A stretch of 64,000 nucleotides of DNA, from contig OZ020267.1 in the NCBI GenBank assembly GCA_963971225.1, positions 114,276,936-114,340,935 of the forward strand. The letters are read 5' to 3'. The notes below the pieces were generated by a model, which was given only the letters and a program-made list of their open reading frames with translations, searched no databases and was not told the DNA's origin. Positions within the stretch are counted from its first letter, which is position 1. Each line of letters starts with the position of its first letter. Both the position numbers and the translations under genes were made by a program. This document shows, piece by piece, positions 50,701 through 62,530 of this stretch. The DNA comes from Melieria omissa. Lineage: Eukaryota; Arthropoda; Insecta; Diptera; Ulidiidae.

Positions 50701-52860
50701 CGATTGCAACGGGTCAATGTCATAACTTTATAGAAAATTCACCCGTGTTGTGATTGCTATGAGGTGAATTTTTGTTTGCTAATTCGATACACTATATCGA
50801 GGTATATTCGCTTTGATAAGAATTTCCCTTGTCACACAGACAATCTATTTAGCTGCGTCCGGCCGGGAAGGAATTTTATTGAATATTGCACAAACTATCG
50901 TGTCGAAATGATTAGAACATTTTTAGCGCAGGGATCACTACTTTGACGACTTTGAACTCTCGAAATTAAACAAAAAACTACCACATCAACAAAGTCGGAA
51001 GGTCGCAAAACTTTGCAAAAAGAAAAACAAACAATGCCGCGACAAGCTCTGTCGAATTTAGTTGTCATCTGTCAACGTACAGAGCAGGCGAAAGTGGGCA
51101 ATACGTACCCTTGCGCGAGTGCACTCAAGTGCGGTTTTGTACGATTTTTACTTAATTGCGGGGGCAATGTCACCGCGCAGCAACAACGCGCCAACGCCAC
51201 CGCAAATGTAAATCCTCAATCGCCTCAATCATTAATCGTGAACAACTTGAGCGAGACAACGTCTGCAGTTTTTTGCATGGCCGCAGTTTATCGCTTTTTT
51301 CAATTTATTTTTTTTTTCTGGTGCGATTTTTACTTTGCTTAATTTGTTTGTTTCTTTTTGTTTCTGTATGTTTATTTTTTGCTTCACCTAAAAAAGCGAA
51401 TTAACAAAAGAATTCGCAGCGCGGCATTTCTTTTACGCAATTAATGTGCTCGTTTGCAACGAAAACAAAAATGCCGCACGCTAATCAATTTCGGAGGCTT
51501 TTTCTGCGCCTCGGCAAAAGTCAAAAGTGCCTGTGAGTGTTTTTTTTTTACTTCCGGTGTTTTTCTTGTGCATATTTCCTTTCGATCTAAAAATAATCGG
51601 CAAGAAATCTCGTCCTATTGAATAATCAAAACGATGGCATTTCGCCTATGCAAAGCGACAGAGCCAATTTTCATTTCAATATCAACTACGTCCAATTCAT
51701 GAACTAAAAGAAATTCAATATAAATAAAAATCCCTATTATGAAACAATATTTTAATATTTGTTGGTCTAACAGAGATTTCTGGGTATTGTGTGTGAAATA
51801 AATAGTGATATTCGCACTTACCATGCTCCCACGGATTGGCAGGCTCCAGATAGCCCGTCACCAGTTCCTTATCGCTCTTGGGAAAGGACACACGTCGCGG
51901 CAACCCGGTCGTCGTGTCTGATGATTTGCGGCCCATGAGCGGGGAGCCCGATGCGCTGACCGTCTCCGCTCTGATGACGATGTCGCTGGCGGGCACTGTG
52001 CCTGCACCACCAATGGAGTCTCTGCCCCACACTGTGATCTGCTTAGCGTCGTGGTAGCTCTTCATTTTCTGCTGCTGCTGGCTGCCGCGCAACTGAACAC
52101 CAAATGTTGGATCACTCGAAATGTGTGGCATATGGGTGTCACCAGCTGTTGCCGATGTGAACGAAGGCTTCGGCAGTGGGATGGGCGGTTTGTTGGCGGC
52201 GATCGCCGTTGCTTCTTTGGCACACGACGATTGCGTTGCTGGCGCATCGTCAACACGTCCGGCCGGGTGTGTATTATTGCTCACGGTTGATTTAGTGCTT
52301 GGCGCTGGCGGCAGCGGTGGTGGTAGAGGCAAAGTCGGTGGCGCTCTAACTGGCGGTAGCGGCAGTGGCGGCGGCGTTCTGGCTGGCGCTTTTGCTGTTG
52401 CGAATGGGTTTGATTTTGATATTGGTGACGCAACGCTGCTGATTATCGTTTCGGTGGCCGTTACCAGTGTTGTTTCGGTTGTCGCAGCAGCCGATTGGGT
52501 GGGGGTGCGGGCAGTGTCGCACGTGGTACACACATCGATGGCTGCACCCGACGCTACTACGGTTGCTGTCGTCGAAGCAGCAACAATGTCGACTATTGGC
52601 AGCATGTCTGCCACCGCTGGCGCCGCTGTCGTTCTCACTGACATGTCGTCGCTGCGGGCGACCTCGCTGTCAGTAAGCGGGGCGGTGCAAATTTGCCCCT
52701 CGCTGTATTTAAAATCTAAACATGTTGTTGGTGCTGCTGTCGCAGCAGCATCGGCTACTGCGGCCAATGTAGTAATTGTTGTTGCGGCGGCTGCTGTTGT
52801 TGTTGGTTCGATTGTGCTTGAATTTTGATTTTGGTTTCCATTGTTTTCAGCACAACTCAT
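38768..52860 (-). CDS. PPP1R37: protein phosphatase 1 regulatory subunit 37 homologue, greatly enlarged
   Basis: Exons: 52860..51822, 45360..45158, 45030..44715, 44650..43754, 43687..42030, 41597..41532, 41347..39841, 39546..38768; phases agree throughout, giving 2154 residues (the human protein is about 690). A disordered Ala/Thr/Pro-rich N-terminus precedes RRVSFPKSDKELVTGYLEP at 322-340, an RVxF phosphatase-1 docking motif followed by the segment conserved in this family. Leucine-rich repeats start in exon 2 (CEALEEIFKR) and run through FEMIEYYEATNELDIS and LRNNRVLKELWLAHNDLDCK to about residue 585. About 655 low-complexity residues follow, then LRRs resume with GLKALALWSNNLTKDAG to about 1371. 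The C-terminal 780 residues are Ser/Thr/Pro-rich and contain a second RVxF-like motif (KVSW, about 1840) and a polyGln run. The role, holding PP1 catalytic subunit and restraining its activity, is inferred from the vertebrate protein. The exon at 41597..41532 rests only on splice signals and phase. Confidence 0.85.
43688..43753 (-). other. 66-nt intron, in frame and stop-free (possibly optional)
   Basis: Within the PPP1R37 homologue the minus strand shows ATCA, then GTGAGT, and 66 nt later CTGGCTTTTTTGCAG. These are strong donor, pyrimidine tract and acceptor. The length is a multiple of three and has no stop, so both spliced and unspliced forms encode protein. It lies in the low-complexity insertion. 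Confidence 0.6.
45361..51821. other. first intron of the PPP1R37 homologue (6.5 kb), nothing recognised inside
   Basis: The longest intron of the gene. It contains a (CTAC)n run at 46910-46929 and scattered short frames without domains. No nested gene or transposon terminus is seen. Long first introns in flies often hold enhancers, but I have no direct sign of one. Confidence 0.6.
46910..46929. repeat. (CTAC)n tetranucleotide repeat
   Basis: Five CTAC units, followed by G. Confidence 0.9.
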
Positions 52861-53888
52861 ATTCTTCCTTTCTCTTTGTCCACTTTTCTACTACTTTTTC
52901 TTTCTATCTTCAGTACAAAAACAAAATTCAGTTTCAAGGCAATTAAAAGTTTGCTATGCATTTATTTTCAATATGTACGTAAATTATCAGCATTAATATT
53001 AAGTTTTCAGTAAATCCTTAAACTAGCACAATTTTTAATCCATAGTTGTAAGTACAAATATCTACACGTGGATTTAATGGGGGGCGAAAGCCAGTAAGGT
53101 GGATAAGGAGCGGTGCGTATACGAAATAAGGGATTGCGAAAGTCCAGCAGGACGCGGACTTTTTAAGAAAATTTTATTTTTGGATTAGTTTTACAATATC
53201 ATAGGCGATATACATAAATGCTGAACAAATTTTCTGTGCAAACCCACGTCTCTTAAAATATATTTACTACTAACTATAAACGATTTACGCATTGGGACTT
53301 TGAAAGGTTAAATAAAAATTTAACTAATAAACCATTCGAGGTATTTATTTTGTAAAATCGTCACATGAACAAAATATTGCAAAATGAAATTATTGAAGAG
53401 GAAAGCACACATTTTACAGGAGGTTAAAAATATCGTTTTGTTTTTGTAGTGGGAAAACGCCAGCAAGGCCTGTACACACAAGTCTTAATACTAAACTCAC
53501 TTCAAGTGAAGCATCGCAATGTTTCGACACAAAATTGTTGTGAACTTTATTTCCTCATTCATTTCCTTCTCATTTTAATTTCAAAACTGCAAACAAAATG
53601 ATATCTACACGAAAAATCGTCAATTCAAAATCAGAAACTACTATTGAAAACGAAATGCTTTGCTAAATGAAAACCGCCAAAACTTCGAAAAAATATAATT
53701 TTTCCCAGGGAATATCCTATGAAATAATTACATATAAATAAAACAAAGTATCTGGTAGATCTTGACCAACTTATTAAACCTTAAGCTTCTCAACTTTATT
53801 GAATTCTTCTGTTTGTTCACGTCATTTTCCCTGGCAGCAATTAAAATTTTGTCTCATTTCAAAATAAACAAACCCAAGAAATTATTTC
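52861..53888. other. upstream flank of the PPP1R37 homologue
   Basis: Contains the presumed 5' untranslated region and promoter of the minus-strand gene. No TATA box or other element can be placed with confidence and there is no coding frame. Confidence 0.4.
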
Positions 53889-53892
53889 TTAA

Positions 53893-54372
53893 CCCGTTGC
53901 ACTCCGCAACGGGTTAAGCATTACGATGTCCCCCTTCGCAGGGGACATCGTAATGCTATCATATCACTCGGATGTCCCCTCTCAGGGGACATTCAAGTTT
54001 TTTAATGATTACGGGGAATTGAGTTATTTCAGGGCAACTTTTTGAGACAAGCATGTTTTCCTAGGTTTTCTCTTGAAATGTTACAAGAAATCAAATCAAG
54101 ATATCGTAAAATTACTAAGATATATACAAGAAATGTCAGCGGGTTTTGTCGCAGACGAGAACGTGTATCATACTGTACAAAATTATTGATTTTTTTGCAA
54201 ATATACATTCTTCGATCTCAACCAATTCATATAAGACCAATATCATTATAATACGTTACTTAGTTCCAAAATTATAAGAAATAATACGAGGGTCTGTAAA
54301 TGTTCAGTTCTGCCGTAAAAAGGCGCTGAGTAGCTGATAGCCAACGTCGAAAATCGTTCGGAGTGCAAAGGG
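53893..54372. mobile_element. piggyBac-type MITE with nested hairpins
   Basis: TTAA flanks both ends (53889-53892 and 54373-54376). The termini are inverted: CCCGTTGCACTCCG on the left and, complemented, CCCTTTGCACTCCG on the right. The left end also folds on itself. 53889-53917 is a 12-bp stem with a 5-nt loop, 53918-53956 a perfect stem of about 17 bp (GCATTACGATGTCCCC core), and 53973-53991 an 8-bp stem with the same GTCCCC/GGGGAC core. The 480 bp hold only a 69-codon frame with no transposase motif, so it must move with a transposase supplied elsewhere. Confidence 0.8.
53918..53956. repeat. perfect inverted repeat (hairpin) inside the MITE
   Basis: GCATTACGATGTCCCC is followed after a short loop by its exact complement. 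It is the strongest hairpin seen in the window. Confidence 0.9.
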
Positions 54373-54376
54373 TTAA

Positions 54377-57300
54377 CCACATCCGTGCTTAGTGCACGGA
54401 CAGAATTATTTTTCTCCGTCATAAATATCCATAAATGTGGCTTTATTGTTTTTTACATATATTTTGGCTTTTCTTCGGCATGAAATCTTGCATTGCTCAA
54501 ACTAAATTTCGTTCCGACTTCTCAACCTCTTCGTATATAGAGAGGGTTGCAATAAGTTAAACGCGCAGACGGACGGGCAGAGATACATATAGGTATGCAT
54601 AGTATCATGGATGGACGGACGGCACCTAATGACATCTCTGCATCGAAAGTGCTACGCCCTAGACAACTCAAAATCGATTTAGCATAATATCGAAGCATCA
54701 CATCATAGTTCGATACGATTTCCGTGACTTCGGTACGCTTTTCGTGCTAAATGCCAATTCGCACGTTCGACGTTCACGTCATGCCAACAATGACATTTCG
54801 CGCAGTTCATTTTCTGCTATTAGTTTTTCGCAACAACAACACTACTTCACTTATTCTGAAAACTTTGCGTGTGCACTTGGCGCGCTCACACAGGCTGCGT
54901 TCCCGCTGGTGCAAACGCGAACTGCACTGCGGCGGGTGCCGTTGCGGCAAGCAGCCGCACGAGATTACCTAATGCCGTTCGCTTTCTGTTTTTGCTCCGT
55001 CTTTCTATGTACAATGTGTTCGGCATGCGGAATAGACGAGCGGGTGCACGCGAGTGGGTGGAGGACTGCTAGCCATACTGGCTGCTATTGTAGTGATTGT
55101 AGTTGTGTTGCGGTCCGCGCTTCGCTGTAGCACCGTTTCTAGCATTTGTTTTCGTTTCGATTTCGTTTGTGATTTTTATTTATTTCATTCTGCTCTGTGT
55201 TACTGGCACTATTGCTTCGTTTTATTTTAATGTTCTATTTTCGTTTTTTTTTTGTTTGTTGCTTTATCACCACGTTTGGCATTTTACTGTTTGCTGTCGT
55301 TTTATCAACGCTTGCTTAGCTAGTGAGGCACAATTCCATTTATTTTTCTTTCAAGTTTAACTGCACTCATTCGAAAATGGAACAGCAACAGTAACATGTG
55401 TGCATTTCCCCCCGACTCCACTTAAAACAATTCACACGCACAGTTGAATGGATAAGTTTCCAAAACCAACACCAACCCGACCAGGCTTTCTGACAAGCGC
55501 TTGAGTGCCATTCGGACTTCTTTGAGCGCAACTAAATTGAGTCGGAGCACTCATTCAATCACCTTGATGGAGACCCCAGTGCATCGCATGTAAATTCAGC
55601 TTTCTTTGCAGCACGAAACGTTGCCAACTTGAGTGAGAACATTGCTTGAATATGTGTAGGAATTGTCTGACCCTGAAGAACGTTGCCGCCGAGAAAATCG
55701 CATAACTATTGACTGGGCAGCAAAACGTGATTACTACAGGCAACACGGTCTAATTTCCTTATCTTTTCGGAAAGTTTTGAATCCCACCTTCACTGTTTTT
55801 TTTTTTAGTTTTCGGTTTTTCATGTTTTCTATCATTGTTTTTTTATTTCTGCTCATCTGACTTTTATCAATTTTGTTTTCAGATACACTTTTTTACTTTC
55901 AATTGTATGTCATTTCCACCTGGCTGGGGCTGCAACATGAACTAAAAAAAACCTTAAGAAAATAAAAACTTGACGCGACTATTTTTCCCGCTACTCTTTC
56001 ACCGACATCAACGCTCGAAACCTTTTGTGAAATAATTTGTTACGCCTATTGTTCTCGCAACACAAATTAAAGTCTTTCGAATTCAAGATTTCTTTATGCA
56101 CATTTTCATTTCGATTTTGCTTGTTCCCTTTTTTTTCTTTGTTCTCTCTTTGTCTGCGTTGTCGTCGTCGTCGTTACACAATGTCAACACCGTTTTCGTT
56201 TTGCACGGAAAATGCCCAGCCAGAGCCAGACGAACGAACATCAATTGTTCCAATTTCATTTTTTTTTCCTTTTCATACGCACTTTACACTTGCCCACTAA
56301 AATCGTATTTTTTTGCGATTGCAATGCGTGTTTATTTTTCGCCAAGCACCACTTGATTTTCATATAGCAATTTAATAAAAATAATTTATATTAATTTACA
56401 AGAGTGCGAAAGAAAAAAATTTGTAAGGAAACCAACCACAACGACTGCGAGATCCGAAAGACGGAGAACGTTACTAAAATAATGTGAGAAATCGAAAAGT
56501 CGAAAGAAAACAACAAATCAATTGACACTAGCACTACGCGTACAGTGTTGCACTTCAAGCTCGTTACTTTTTCTTACTCCGACTGTTAAACTTTATGACT
56601 AGTTTATGAGAATCTGGAATTAAAAATTCATTTTTGAATCGCCTCGAATTAAAACATTGAAATTCTACTAATCAAGCACTTTTTTGTATTCGTTAATACC
56701 AAATTTAGAGCAGCAAGGGCTCATCAAACTTAAAAAAATACGTTCGCCTCAACAATTTGTGGATTGTTTTAGAACAAATTACAAATTTTTTCAAAAGTGA
56801 ATATTCAAAACACCGAACACAATTTTTTACTCTTCAACCACAAACTCATACTGTCGACTGCAACTTTTCCAGTGCGCATTTCTTTCATATGTATTATACT
56901 GCCGCATAAGCGCAGAAGCAATCAAACTTTTTCTTACATTCCCCAGCCAGCTTAAACTGCTACTCTGCTGTGCAACCCTGTGTTTCGATTTTGAAAATGA
57001 TGTCAGAGATTCACATTACTTGATCGAGGAGAGCTATGTAAGCGATTCACACAATATATACGAAACACACCTGGACCTGGCAATATCCTTGCTGTCTGTC
57101 CTCTATTTTTATTCTTTCCAGAGAAAACGGAAACTCCCTATGTTTAATACTGAAACTAATGCTTTAATTTTTCGACAGTCATCTAATATCAAGCAATGGC
57201 AATTTGACTTTGAGGCGCTGCAAATGACAGAATTTATGCACGAAAAAAACCAAGAATATTTTATTACTGTGTGAAAAATCGCTGTCGTCGTCGTCAAAAT

Positions 57301-58418
57301 GCCATACGGTGCTCACGAAAAACCAAAAATCGGAAACACCACTTTTCGCCTGTTATTCAGCTCACATTTCACGCACTGATTTCTTTACATAATATTAACA
57401 CGGCAAAAGCTTTTAGAATTTTCACAGGACTAAAATTTAATTTTCCTTTTCGACTTTCAGCACAGTGCATCTATTGCGTTTCTACGAACTCGCGACCACA
57501 TTCATGCGTAAAAGACGAAAAAGACACTGACGGCGGAGTAGTAAAAGATACTCGTATAACAAAAAGGACATATGGCAAAAGGGGGAGTCAGAAAATTGAC
57601 AATTGCGAGCAGTGTTGTCTACACTCTGCTACGTCCACCCAAATCTACTACTCTGTACCGTATGTGAAAAGTATTATTTTAATCTGAAAACTCATTAATA
57701 TACTGTTTTACTCGAGTTATAGTAAATGTTCATTGTTTTCTAGATATCTGTGAGGAATTTACCTCGTGCATGTTCTAATAATTCAGTTAATTGAATACTT
57801 AATAAAAGCTGAGAAAAAATAAAAGCAGTGCAACATTGCTCAAAGAAAAAGTGCATAGCGAAATTAAAAATCGGCTGTGTTTTAATCGATAACAATTTCT
57901 TACGATTGGAAGTATCAGCGAAATTTGGAAAATGACAAAACTCATTCTGCGATATATTGAAGTGTTTGAATGGCTAAACAAATACCATATTTTAATAAAA
58001 CATAATGGGCCAGTGCCTACTAAGAGTAGTAGTAATGGCATTTAGTTAACATTTACAAGTATCTCTTGGTTGAGATCAATCTTGATCAATTGACATATGC
58101 CGTAAATGACGCTTTCCAATTCGAAATTAAAATTTCGAAAGCGTAAAATTCTTACTATAAAAATTTCCTTTATGTTTCACAATTCCTATTGTTTTCATAA
58201 TTTCTTATTGGAAAAACATGAAGCATAGAAAAGTCACAACATATATCGCCAGCACAAAAACCAGCCGATAAGTCGCACTGCCTCTTGTGGCGGCGCTAGC
58301 GATTTGACGTTTTGTTGTCACTTTGATGTGTGGTTTTCTTTACACGAATCGGATGAGTATTGCTGTTTTCTGGTGAAGACGAATCTGGAAAGGGCGAAAA
58401 TACAAGAACAGCAAAGTA
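54377..58418. other. intergenic, upstream of UBE4A
   Basis: Holds a short tract of GACGG and ATGGACGG units near 54570-54620, resembling dispersed fly repeats, and several T-rich tracts between 55140 and 56340 that create hydrophobic artefact frames. The UBE4A promoter should lie just before 58419; no TATA box is seen, as expected for a housekeeping gene. Confidence 0.45.
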
Positions 58419-61400
58419 ATGGCTACTCCTGAGTCCAATCCTTTCGCTGCATTACTTTCGGAGTCAAAGTCCGGCGACGGCGTAAGCCAGGAGTTGATCG
58501 AGCGCATTCTCCTCTTCACCTTGCGCAGAGAAACATCAGCTGAACATAGGTCACTGCTATGCATGACCGATCTGATCGTGGTAGCGAACGATGACGCTGT
58601 CGTGGGGGAGGAGCTGTTGGCGCACGCAATTTTCGAGCGTCTAATGTTGACCGACACGCAACAGTACCTACGTCGCGGCACAGATGGTAGCGCAGGCGAG
58701 GAGGCGGCAGCAGAAACGCGAGCCATTTGCTATCTGCACAGCGCGTTCTTGGTTTGTGAACAGGCGAAAATGCAGCTTTCGTCGCAGGCGGCGGAATGCG
58801 ACAAGATTCGGGATCTAATTATAACGAACGCCAGTACGTGTACGCGACAGCCAGAGCTGTTCGGCAGTCAGAACCTGCCAGTACAGTGGCTGGAGGTGTT
58901 GCAGCAGGGTGACGAGGTTGACAACTTGACGCAAGAATTTCTCGTGCAGACCGTGGCCAAAGTTGCGGCCGAGGACGATCAGATTGAGGCACTCGGTGCA
59001 CTCAAGGCCATATTCTACCCGATGCTAGGAGAGCTGCACAAGCAGATTACACAGGCCAACATCATCACCATAAAAAAGAACATCTTCTGGACGCTGGGAT
59101 ATTTTGTGCGCGACAAGCGGGTGCCGCAGCTCGGCGAAGTTCTGATCGACTATACAACGCCGAATCCGAATGCGAAGGGTAAGGGCAGTGCTTTGATTCC
59201 GATGCACCTATACTCATTTTGACGTTTTTCAGGCGGCGAGTATATGGACACGCTACTTGGCCAGTTGCTGTGCCTTTCCATCATGCCTAAGAACTCGAAC
59301 GGCCCATTTGAGTTTTTCGGCGAAATCAGTCTTGAGTCGGCGCACACAGACCCGTCGCTATGGCATCTGATGGCGCTGCACCAAAACGGCATTTTTGTGT
59401 TAGTCAAGCAGCTGTTGGTGCTCAGTGCGGCGACGAAGAAAAAGATGCTTCAGTGGATTGCCAACTGTCTGCAAGCGAACACGGCGCGCGGCCACCTCTG
59501 GAGCAACATCAACCTCACCTTTGAACAGATAATTAATCAGAACGCCAGCGATTCCTTCATGATCGGACTGACGGCCGTGCTGTTGCGTCTCTGCGAACCG
59601 CTATGCAATCCGGCTATGAAGGTAACCTCATTAAGGTTGCAACTATAATGAAAAATTTGTGCCTTTTATAGCTATATCCAATGCAAAATTCTGTGTTAAA
59701 CAATTCAGAGACAGACTGGATCAAAATTATGAAACCGTAAATGTTTTCAATAAATATCTCTTGTTTTTTTAGGTACTGCTAGTCGACCCTACCTACAGTG
59801 CTGTTGCAGAAGAAGAACGTCTGGCCAAGCAGGTCAGCATGTTGAAAGCCACGGAGGAGACGTGCTTGCTGCCCACGGACGAGAACGAAACGCGCCTCAC
59901 TGCTGACAAATATAATTTCGTCACAGAACTGTTTTACATGACACACAAATCCTTCGAGTTAGGCTATCGCACTTGCATCGAGCGCTATTTGCGGATGACG
60001 CGAGAGCTGCACAACCTGCAAACCGCCTATCAAGACGTAGCGAGTAGTAATCCTAACAACGATCTGGCAAAGAATCTGCTGCGTATGCTCAAGGAACAGA
60101 TGCAGCAGTATTTGTGCATGCGCAACGGCCTGATGGAGCCAGAGAATGATACACACATACTGAAGTTCTTTGAGGCGTCATCGATTTGGTTGACGGAAAT
60201 CGCCACCATCTCGCAGGAAGAGTTTGAGGACATGACAGCGAAGAAGGACTTTGCACCGCACACACGTCGCGAGCGTGAAATACCCGTCAAGTGCAATTTC
60301 ATTCCGCTGTACTTGAAATCGGTGCCGGAGAATATCGTCGACAACGTGGTGGCCTACTTAAGCTTCAGTCGGCACTTCCCGCCCGGACAGTTCATCGAGG
60401 TATACCAGTCATCGCACGATGCTTTCTTCAAGATGATCGTGCTGTTCATGGGCAGCGCGGAGTTGGTAAAGAATCCGCATTTGCGTGCCAAACTCGCCGA
60501 GGCACTTGAGTTTTTGCTGCCGAAAGAGATTGCCGGCAGCGTGCGCCGCTCGTTCCTGACGCACGTTTTTGACAATCACGTTGATCGGTTGAAGGTTGTG
60601 CGAAGCTTATTAAACGTGTTCGTCAGCATAGAGATGACCGGGCAGTCGGTGCAGTTCGAGCAGAAGTTCAATTACCGACGTCCTATGTATGCCATTATGG
60701 ATTTTCTGTGGACCAAGGAGGACCAGGTGCAGTGTTTTCGTGACTTGGCACTGGAGGCGGAGCAGAATATGGAAGCCATCGAACCTCCGCTGTTTCTGCG
60801 ATTCATCAATCTACTCATCAACGATGCCATATTCCTGTTAGGTATCTATTTTCGCCACAAGTGACCAATATTTGAGTTAAATTCGTATAATGATAAAGTG
60901 CCTATTTGTACATTGCAGACGAATCACTTTCCAATCTGGAGCAGATACGGCAATTGCAAGAGGCGCAAGGGCGCGGCGAGTGGGACTCTCTAGCGCACAA
61001 CGAACGTCAGCAGCAGCTATCGAGCTTGCACCATTTGGGTATGTTGGCACGTTTCGACAACATCCTAGGTCGCGACACCATCAATATCCTCAAACTGCTG
61101 ACGACTGAGATAAAGAGCATCTTCTGCCACAACAGCATGGTCGACCGCATCGCCGCCATGCTCAATTACTTCCTGCTCAATTTGGTGGGGCCGCAAAAGG
61201 AACGCTTCAAGGTGAAGGACAAAAAGGAGTTCGAGTTCGATCCGGCGCAGACGGTGCTGGAAATCTGTCGCATTTACATCAACCTCAGCACCAGCGATCG
61301 CTTCTGCCTGGCCATCTCGCAGGACGGCCGCTCGTACAGTTCGCAACTGTTCACATACGCGGAGAACATACTCATCCGCATTGGCGGTGGCCAGCTAATT

Positions 61401-61718
61401 GGCGAGATGACCGACTTCGCCGCCAAGGTCGAGCGCATGGACACGCAATACAAGGAGGAGCAGGAGTTCATCGCCGACGCACCCGACGAGTATTTGGATC
61501 CTATTATGTCGACTCTGATGACCGATCCCGTGATACTGCCCAGCTCGAACGTCACCGTGGACCGATCGACCATTGCACGGCATTTGCTCAGCGACCAGAC
61601 GGACCCCTTCAACCGTGCGCCCCTCACCATGGACAAAGTGCGACCGAACGAGGCGCTCAAGCAGGAGATCGAAAAGTGGATGGCGGAGAAGCGCGCAGCC
61701 GGACGCGCAGCCAGTTGA
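58419..61718 (+). CDS. UBE4A: ubiquitin conjugation factor E4 A (U-box E3/E4 ligase)
   Basis: Four exons: 58419..59178, 59233..59621, 59773..60841, 60919..61718; 3018 nt, 1005 residues, close to the vertebrate protein's length. Introns are 54, 151 and 77 nt. Most of the protein is the Ufd2P core, an alpha-helical scaffold (for example [19 protein letters not shown]). The C-terminal U-box starts near residue 927 ([52 protein letters not shown]). The sequences STLMTDPV and [18 protein letters not shown] fit UBE4A better than UBE4B. It extends ubiquitin chains on substrates together with E1 and E2 enzymes, in cytosol and nucleus. The start ATG has an A at -3 and G at +4. A polyadenylation signal lies at 62188. 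The Drosophila counterpart is, I believe, CG11070. Confidence 0.96.
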
Positions 61719-62530
61719 GATGGCGTGTTGCGAGAATTAGCCAAAGATGTTAGTTGCTAGGTCCGCTCAATACAACGCATGCCACATACATAGTACGGTG
61801 GGAGGCTTCTTAGGATGGTTTTAGTAGAGCTCTAAGTAGACGTAGGCGTGTAGATAACCGACTCGGACGATTGCAATTTTGATTTAACCAAACTATCTAA
61901 AGATAACAGCCGTTGACTATACATGCAAACTAAAATTAACAGTTGTGAGAGGTTCGTGCATGTCGTGCGTGCGGCTTGTATGTAGACGGAAATGTGTGTC
62001 AAGTGTACGCAACACATACGAACATATGTGCGGCCATGGCTGCTGTGAACTACTGGTCCTCTGGCGATCGCGCATCTAATTTCCAGTTGTTTCATGTGCT
62101 TCACACGCTACACACATATAAATATATAATAATATAAATACAATGCATAATTTCCAATAATGCAATAGATGTAATTGTAATTTCTTCAATAAAGAAAGTA
62201 GTAATGACCATTTTCCAAACGAAAATAATACTTATGTACGAGGTTATTTCTTGAGACATTGAAATATCTAAATTACTATATCACGCGACATTGGCGCATG
62301 CCGATAATAATAAGGAACTTTTCGAAACTTGATGCCCACTTCGAATCTATGGAAAACACAGCCCAAAGTAAATACTTTTTTACTTTGACGCCGCCAATGT
62401 TTGAGAAGAACAAGACAGCTGAACGGGTGCCGAGCAGCTGATCGAGGACTGATAAGCAGCTGTCGTTGCTGATAACTGACCGATCTGCTTCTTCTTTGAC
62501 CACGTAACAGCTGAACTGCACAACGTCAAC
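61719..62530. other. UBE4A 3' untranslated region and HMGCL promoter interval
   Basis: About 470 nt of 3' untranslated sequence end near the AATAAA at 62188. The remaining roughly 340 nt must contain the HMGCL promoter and leader. No core promoter motif is obvious. Confidence 0.6.
62188..62193 (+). terminator. polyadenylation signal of UBE4A
   Basis: AATAAA, 470 nt after the UBE4A stop codon, followed by AT-rich sequence. Confidence 0.7.

Noticed and set aside
52121..52828. 235-codon + strand open frame rich in Val, Ala and Gly
   Set aside because: It is the exact antisense of the PPP1R37 first exon; GCN-type repeats keep both strands open. No independent start, splice or domain evidence.
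55100..56356. Phe/Leu-rich + strand frames resembling membrane proteins
   Set aside because: Arise from T-rich tracts; no conserved motif, and termini do not coincide with splice sites.
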